Below the pieces are notes generated by a model. That model ran no database searches. It was given only the letters and a program-made list of their open reading frames with translations, and was not told the DNA's origin. 61,833 nt of DNA from Eggerthellaceae bacterium (GTDB lineage Bacteria > Actinomycetota > Coriobacteriia > Coriobacteriales > Eggerthellaceae): NCBI GenBank assembly GCA_009782605.1, contig WRIR01000013.1, positions 1-61,833 on the forward strand. The letters run 5' to 3'. Shown here piece by piece: positions 58,279 to 61,833 of the stretch. The position numbers and the translations under genes are program-made. Numbering within the stretch: position 1 is the stretch's first letter; each line of letters starts with the position of its first letter.

Positions 58279-59600
58279 CGTGTGAGCCTTTCGATGTCGT
58301 GGAGGAAGTGGGGATAGCTGATCTTCACCGAGTCGAAGTTCTTCACCTGCACCGCGACCTTCCCCGCAAGCCCGGCAATTGCCCAGGTCATTGCAAGGCG
58401 GTGGTCCTTTTTCGAGTCAAAGACCGTGTCGGGCGGCAGCGAAAGCCCCGGCTGTCCCTCGACATACAGGTCGCTCCCGTCCATCCAGGCATCGACACCG
58501 ATAAGCCCGAGGCCCTCGAGGATCGCCTCGATACGGTCTGTTTCCTTCACCCTGAGCTCGTCCACCTCGCGAAAGACCGTCACGCCCTTCGCAAAGGCGG
58601 CCACCAGCGAGAGCACCGGTACCTCGTCGACCATAGTCGCTATCTTGTCCGCCGGCACCTCGCAGCCGTGGAGCGTGCCGCTGTGGCGCGCCTCGATGGT
58701 CCCGAAGGGCTCCTTCCCCGCCGTCCCCTTGTGGCGGACGAGCACGTCTGCCCCCATCCGCTCAAGGGTGCGCACAAACCCGATACGCGCGGTGTTGAGG
58801 CTCACGTCCTCGATGGCGATGTCGCTTCCGCAGGTCAGCACTGCGGCACAGGCGAGAAAGGCGGCCGACGAGGGGTCGCCCGGCACCTTGACCGCGCAGG
58901 CCTTCGGAACCGACGGGCCCTTCACGCTCGCCGTGCAGGCGGCGGCGGTCGTCACCACCCCGTATTCGGGCAGCATGAGCTCGGTGTGGTTGCGCGACGG
59001 CGAGGGCTCGTTGAGCGTCGTCGTGCCCTGTGCGTATATCCCTGCCAGCAAAACGGCCGTCTTCAGCTGCGCCGAGGCCATCGGGGCGTCATGGGTGATG
59101 GCCCGCAGGGTCGACGTCCCCCGCATCGTGATGGGGAGCAGTTCCTGGCCTTCGGGGATGAAGCGCGCGCCCATCTTCATGAGCGGTGCCGTGATGCGCC
59201 GCATGGGGCGCTTCTGCAAGGCATCGTCGCCGGTGATGGTGACCTCGATGTCCCAGGGGGCTAACGCGCCCATGAGCAGCCGCGCCGTCGTCCCCGAGTT
59301 GCCGCAGTCGATGGGCCCGTCGGGCTGGATGGGGCCCGTCTCCCCCCACCCGGTCACAGTGCCGGCAAGACTCCCGTCTGCCTGGCTTTTCAGGTCGACC
59401 TGCGCGCCGAGCTTCTGGACGGCGGCGATCGATGACCTCACGTCCCCGGAATCGAGCACACCGGAAAGCTCTGAGGTTCCCTCGGCCATTGCCGAGAACA
59501 GGATGGCGCGGTGCGAGATGCTCTTGTCGCCCGGTATGCTCGTCACCCCCCTCAAGGGGGCGGCAAGGGGGGCGATGGCGGTTTCGGTCTTAGACGGCAT
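58275..59600 (-). CDS. aroA: 3-phosphoshikimate 1-carboxyvinyltransferase (EPSP synthase)
   Basis: 441 residues. Substrate-binding motifs: SIPGDKSISHRAILFSAMAE at the N-terminus, IDCGNSGTTARLLMG, KRPMRRI, and later DEVPVLSLVAAFAKG and ELRVKETDRI. The last about 30 residues contain SKKDHRLAMTWAIAGL. It is the sixth shikimate-pathway step. It overlaps the tyrA end by 11 bases, making a tyrA-aroA coupling. Confidence 0.97.
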   Translation of the reverse strand: MPSKTETAIAPLAAPLRGVTSIPGDKSISHRAILFSAMAEGTSELSGVLDSGDVRSSIAAVQKLGAQVDLKSQADGSLAGTVTGWGETGPIQPDGPIDCGNSGTTARLLMGALAPWDIEVTITGDDALQKRPMRRITAPLMKMGARFIPEGQELLPITMRGTSTLRAITHDAPMASAQLKTAVLLAGIYAQGTTTLNEPSPSRNHTELMLPEYGVVTTAAACTASVKGPSVPKACAVKVPGDPSSAAFLACAAVLTCGSDIAIEDVSLNTARIGFVRTLERMGADVLVRHKGTAGKEPFGTIEARHSGTLHGCEVPADKIATMVDEVPVLSLVAAFAKGVTVFREVDELRVKETDRIEAILEGLGLIGVDAWMDGSDLYVEGQPGLSLPPDTVFDSKKDHRLAMTWAIAGLAGKVAVQVKNFDSVKISYPHFLHDIERLTR

Positions 59601-60738
59601 GGCTGTGTTCCTTCGGGCTCAAGGGGCGAAACGATACGGCAAAACCGGCATTGATAAGCTGTGTCGAGAGCTGCCCGATCTCTCCTTCGTCGGTGAGGAT
59701 CAGGCTGAGCACGGCGCTGCTTTCCGTGACATGGTCTATCTCGATGGACTGGATGTTGCACCCGACCTGCGAGGCTATAGTCGTCACCTCGGCGATAACG
59801 CCGGTGCGATCCTTCATGGGTATCCTCACCTCAAGCAGCTTCTCGGTCGAGGGGACCCAGGCCGCCGGCAGGGCTCGCCGCGCCTCGGCGGCCTCGTGGA
59901 GCAGCGCAGTCATCACATGCCGGTCGCCCCGGGCAAGCGAGTCTGCGAAGCGGGCAATGATCTGCTGCACCTCGCCGAGGCCCTTGCCGAGCGCGGACGC
60001 GTTGTCGAAGGCGATGCCGCACCACAGCTCGGGCGAGCCGGCGGCGATGCGGGTCGAGTCCTTGAAGCCCCCGGCGGCAAGGCGGAAGAGGGCCTGTTGG
60101 TCGTCGGCATGGCTGCACGCCAGGTGGACGAGCGCGGACGCGACGAGGTGGGGGACATGGCTGACGATGGCGACCGCCTCGTCATGGTCCTCGCGTGGGA
60201 GCGAGATCACCCGGGCGCCGAGCCCGGTCACCAGCTCATGGAGCTTTTGGAAGTGTTCGGCGACCGTGTCTTCGTCGGGACAGAGTATCCAGTGCGCCCC
60301 CTGAAAGAGGTCGGGGCGGGCACCATCGATGCCGCTCTTCTCGGAACCGGCCATAGGGTGGCCCGGCACATAGTGCGCAGGATAGGCAAGCCGGGCGCGT
60401 GCCTCGGCGCTGATGTGTGACTTCGTCGATACGGTGTCGGTCACGATGCCCTGGTAGCCCCATGCGGCGAACTTCTCGAAGTAGGGGCCGACCGCCGCAA
60501 CGGGCGTCGCGATAACCGCAAGGTCGCAGCGCTCCCTCATGAAGGTCTCGAAGGCCGGGTCGTCCGGGGCACACACAGAGTCGACCCAGCCCGACTCCCG
60601 TGCCGTGGCCCGCGTTTCCGGGGAAAGGTCAAGGCCCAGGATATAGGTATCGGGGAATGCCTCCTTGCAGGCACCCGCAAACGACGCGCCGATAAGGCCG
60701 AGGCCGATCACGGCAATATGTCGGATGCCTTCTTGCAA
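59590..60738 (-). CDS. tyrA: prephenate dehydrogenase with C-terminal ACT domain
   Basis: 382 residues. Rossmann motif AVIGLGLIGASFAGACKEAF, then the catalytic-region blocks TDTVSTKSH and YVPGHPMAGSEKSGIDGA, SHVPHLVASALVHLA and GGFKDSTRIA. A C-terminal ACT domain (VRIPMKDRTGVIAEVTTIAS) suggests feedback by tyrosine. The start is a TTG at 60736-60738 with GGGAG nine bases upstream. First gene of tyrA-aroA-cmk-plsC-ispH, all overlapping or touching. Confidence 0.95.
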   Translation of the reverse strand: MQEGIRHIAVIGLGLIGASFAGACKEAFPDTYILGLDLSPETRATARESGWVDSVCAPDDPAFETFMRERCDLAVIATPVAAVGPYFEKFAAWGYQGIVTDTVSTKSHISAEARARLAYPAHYVPGHPMAGSEKSGIDGARPDLFQGAHWILCPDEDTVAEHFQKLHELVTGLGARVISLPREDHDEAVAIVSHVPHLVASALVHLACSHADDQQALFRLAAGGFKDSTRIAAGSPELWCGIAFDNASALGKGLGEVQQIIARFADSLARGDRHVMTALLHEAAEARRALPAAWVPSTEKLLEVRIPMKDRTGVIAEVTTIASQVGCNIQSIEIDHVTESSAVLSLILTDEGEIGQLSTQLINAGFAVSFRPLSPKEHSHAV

Positions 60739-60810
60739 AGGATGTTGTGCTCCCTTTCGGTTCTCCCGCTTCCCCTATCCGGTCACGGCGGGTTTTAGCC
60801 TGATGAGTCC

Positions 60811-60841
60811 ATTCTAGCATTATCTCAACTTTCCGGGTCAA
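60811..60841 (-). promoter_or_regulatory. promoter of the tyrA-aroA-cmk-plsC-ispH operon
   Basis: On the minus strand TTGACC (60836-60841) and TAGAAT (60811-60816) are 19 bases apart, about 70 bases upstream of tyrA. The spacing is slightly long, but both hexamers are good. Confidence 0.55.
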
Positions 60842-60931
60842 GTTCTTTCTGTGCAGGTGCGGCATGCTGCATGCAAGGTGCCTGCAGGCCGGGCGTACAG
60901 CGTGGGGCGGTGTGGCAGCTGGACGGCTGTG

Positions 60932-61833
60932 CTAATAGCTTATCGCCCGGTACGACTGGCTTTTCCAGGAGCTCAAGAAGGCAGCTCTTGTCAAAGAGGC
61001 GTTCTTCTGGCCCGTCCAGGGGTCGTTGAAGAAGATATGGGTGCTGTTGTATCCCGTCACGGTAACGGCATGGACGCCGAACCCGTGCATCGTCATCCAC
61101 ACCACGACCGGCCTGTTGCCCCTGATCGAGGCCTCGATGGCACCTATCCCGCGCCCCGTCATGTTGACGGACGAGCCGGCGTGCCGCGAGACCAGCCCGG
61201 TCAATGCCGGCGGATAGATGGTCCATCCCGACGACAGGAAGGGGTTCCCGACATAGCCGTAGTTCGGGTTGGAGGAATGGTAGGGCATTTCGCGGGCTAA
61301 CTGCACCTTGCTCACATTGGCGCCTTTGTATTTGAGCATCATGGTCACCGCCGTGATCTCGCATCCCGTGGGAAGCTCCGGCCTTTGGGCAACTGTCGGC
61401 ACATTGAGAATGAACCCACCCGGAATCTGGTTGGGGACGGTGTCGCGGTAGGCCCCCGAGGTGCTTCCCGGAGCAGGCGCCCCTTTTATCATGACGACGA
61501 TCTCGAAGGCTTCCAGGGCATACCCGACGCTCCGGGTTCCGGCGCTTGCACCGTTCTTCGCCCAGCCCATCCAGCCGAGGTTCTGGACATGGGCGCGATA
61601 GTAGACGTCGAAGCGGTTGGCCGCCTCGCCGGTCAGGCGGATGCGGACGGCCTCGACGCGCTTGTTCTGGCCCTCGGCGCCGGCAACGGCGCCATCGGCG
61701 GCCCAGCCGGTCCAGCCGATGTCCTGGACGTGGGCGCTGTACTCGACGCCGCCGGGGACGCTGCCGGCGACCGAGAGCCTGAAGGCCTCCATGCGCCGCG
61801 ACTGGCCGGGCGCGCCCCCGACGCGCCCCCCCC
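60932..61833 (-). CDS. surface protein with ChW repeats and C39-like peptidase domain, 5'-partial
   Basis: The frame stays open through the right edge, so the N-terminus is missing; the ATG at 61790-61792 is internal. Just before it the codons read GQSRR, the end of a further ChW repeat. Two complete ChW (clostridial hydrophobic Trp) repeats follow: YSAHVQDIGWTGWAADGAVA with GQNKRVEAVRIRL, and YYRAHVQNLGWMGWAKNGA with YALEAFEIVV. After a short linker the C-terminal Peptidase_C39_2-like domain has the Cys in LPTGCEITAVTMML (C144 counted from that ATG), the His in GFGVHAVTVTGYN (H241) and FFNDPWTG. It is probably an exported, cell-surface cysteine peptidase or binding protein. Confidence 0.88.
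   Translation of the reverse strand, partial: GGRVGGAPGQSRRMEAFRLSVAGSVPGGVEYSAHVQDIGWTGWAADGAVAGAEGQNKRVEAVRIRLTGEAANRFDVYYRAHVQNLGWMGWAKNGASAGTRSVGYALEAFEIVVMIKGAPAPGSTSGAYRDTVPNQIPGGFILNVPTVAQRPELPTGCEITAVTMMLKYKGANVSKVQLAREMPYHSSNPNYGYVGNPFLSSGWTIYPPALTGLVSRHAGSSVNMTGRGIGAIEASIRGNRPVVVWMTMHGFGVHAVTVTGYNSTHIFFNDPWTGQKNASLTRAAFLSSWKSQSYRAISY
61801..61833. other. G/C-rich contig end
   Basis: The last bases end in a run of nine C next to GCGCGCC blocks, mirroring the homopolymer at the left end. The ChW frame can be followed almost to the edge, but the final codons are uncertain. Confidence 0.5.

Noticed and set aside
1-61833. CRISPR arrays, tRNA or rRNA genes, complete insertion sequences
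   Set aside because: No regularly spaced repeat arrays, no cloverleaf-compatible sequences with CCA-adjacent structure, no rRNA signatures and no transposase genes were seen. The only array-like repeat is the two-copy unit at 1891-1983.

Overview
The window looks like one contig of a high-GC anaerobic actinobacterium, most likely class Coriobacteriia. The evidence is the gene content: a Tat-exported molybdopterin oxidoreductase operon, pyruvate phosphate dikinase next to its regulator, two-subunit glycyl-tRNA synthetase, FakA, ChW-repeat surface proteins, and TAGAAT/TACAAT-type -10 boxes. Genus cannot be fixed from the sequence alone. Both contig ends run into G/C homopolymer that looks like a read or assembly artefact, so the first gene (immunity-like) and the last gene (ChW/C39 surface protein) are partial. 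Nearly every gene lies on the minus strand. The exceptions are the DUF4430 lipoprotein, the cyclase-like gene, a cell-wall hydrolase, tpx and rpmB.

Layout. 1-2000: remnant of a polymorphic toxin/immunity locus (Imm26-like fragment, small Cys-rich protein, toxin C-terminal region without a start) followed by about 650 bases with almost no coding. 2013-6524: dgt, mtnA and three poorly known genes. 6568-13838: one operon transcribed A-B-C-chaperone-G-H for a DMSO-reductase-family enzyme, with a DmsB/DmsC pair, a TorD chaperone and NapG/NapH-like proteins. 14236-14928: a cobalamin riboswitch driving a DUF4430 (transcobalamin-like) lipoprotein. 14929-17135: an AT-richer island with three inverted-repeat elements around a class III cyclase-like gene and a convergent XRE regulator. 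17136-24511: ppdK, its regulator, glyS, glyQ and lepB. 24566-34728: the conserved trmD-rimM-khpA-rpsP, ffh-ftsY-smc-rnc and plsX-rpmF blocks. 34966-36123: a plus-strand cell-wall hydrolase that, with hairpin elements, separates rpmF from yceD. 36343-43063: yceD, a coiled-coil gene, coaD, rsmD, recG, fakA and an Asp23-family gene. 43348-44193: tpx and rpmB. 44377-60738: an RNase HI-QueD fusion, zinc-ribbon protein, Nif3-like protein, PHP phosphatase, cysteine desulfurase, rpe, gpsA, plsY, der, a DUF512 radical-SAM-type protein, an M23 peptidase, then ispH, plsC, cmk, aroA and tyrA. 60932-61833: the C39/ChW protein.

How the parts work together. Most of the window is housekeeping: ribosome and tRNA maturation (rpsP, rimM, trmD, der, rsmD, rnc), SRP targeting and secretion (ffh, ftsY, lepB), phospholipid synthesis (plsX, plsY, gpsA, plsC, fakA), and shikimate/isoprenoid steps. 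The accessory content most worth attention is the respiratory Mo-enzyme operon with its operator-like inverted repeat, the riboswitch-lipoprotein unit, the cyclase-like/XRE pair bracketed by palindromic elements, and the RNase H-QueD fusion. No tRNA, rRNA, CRISPR array or complete insertion sequence was seen.
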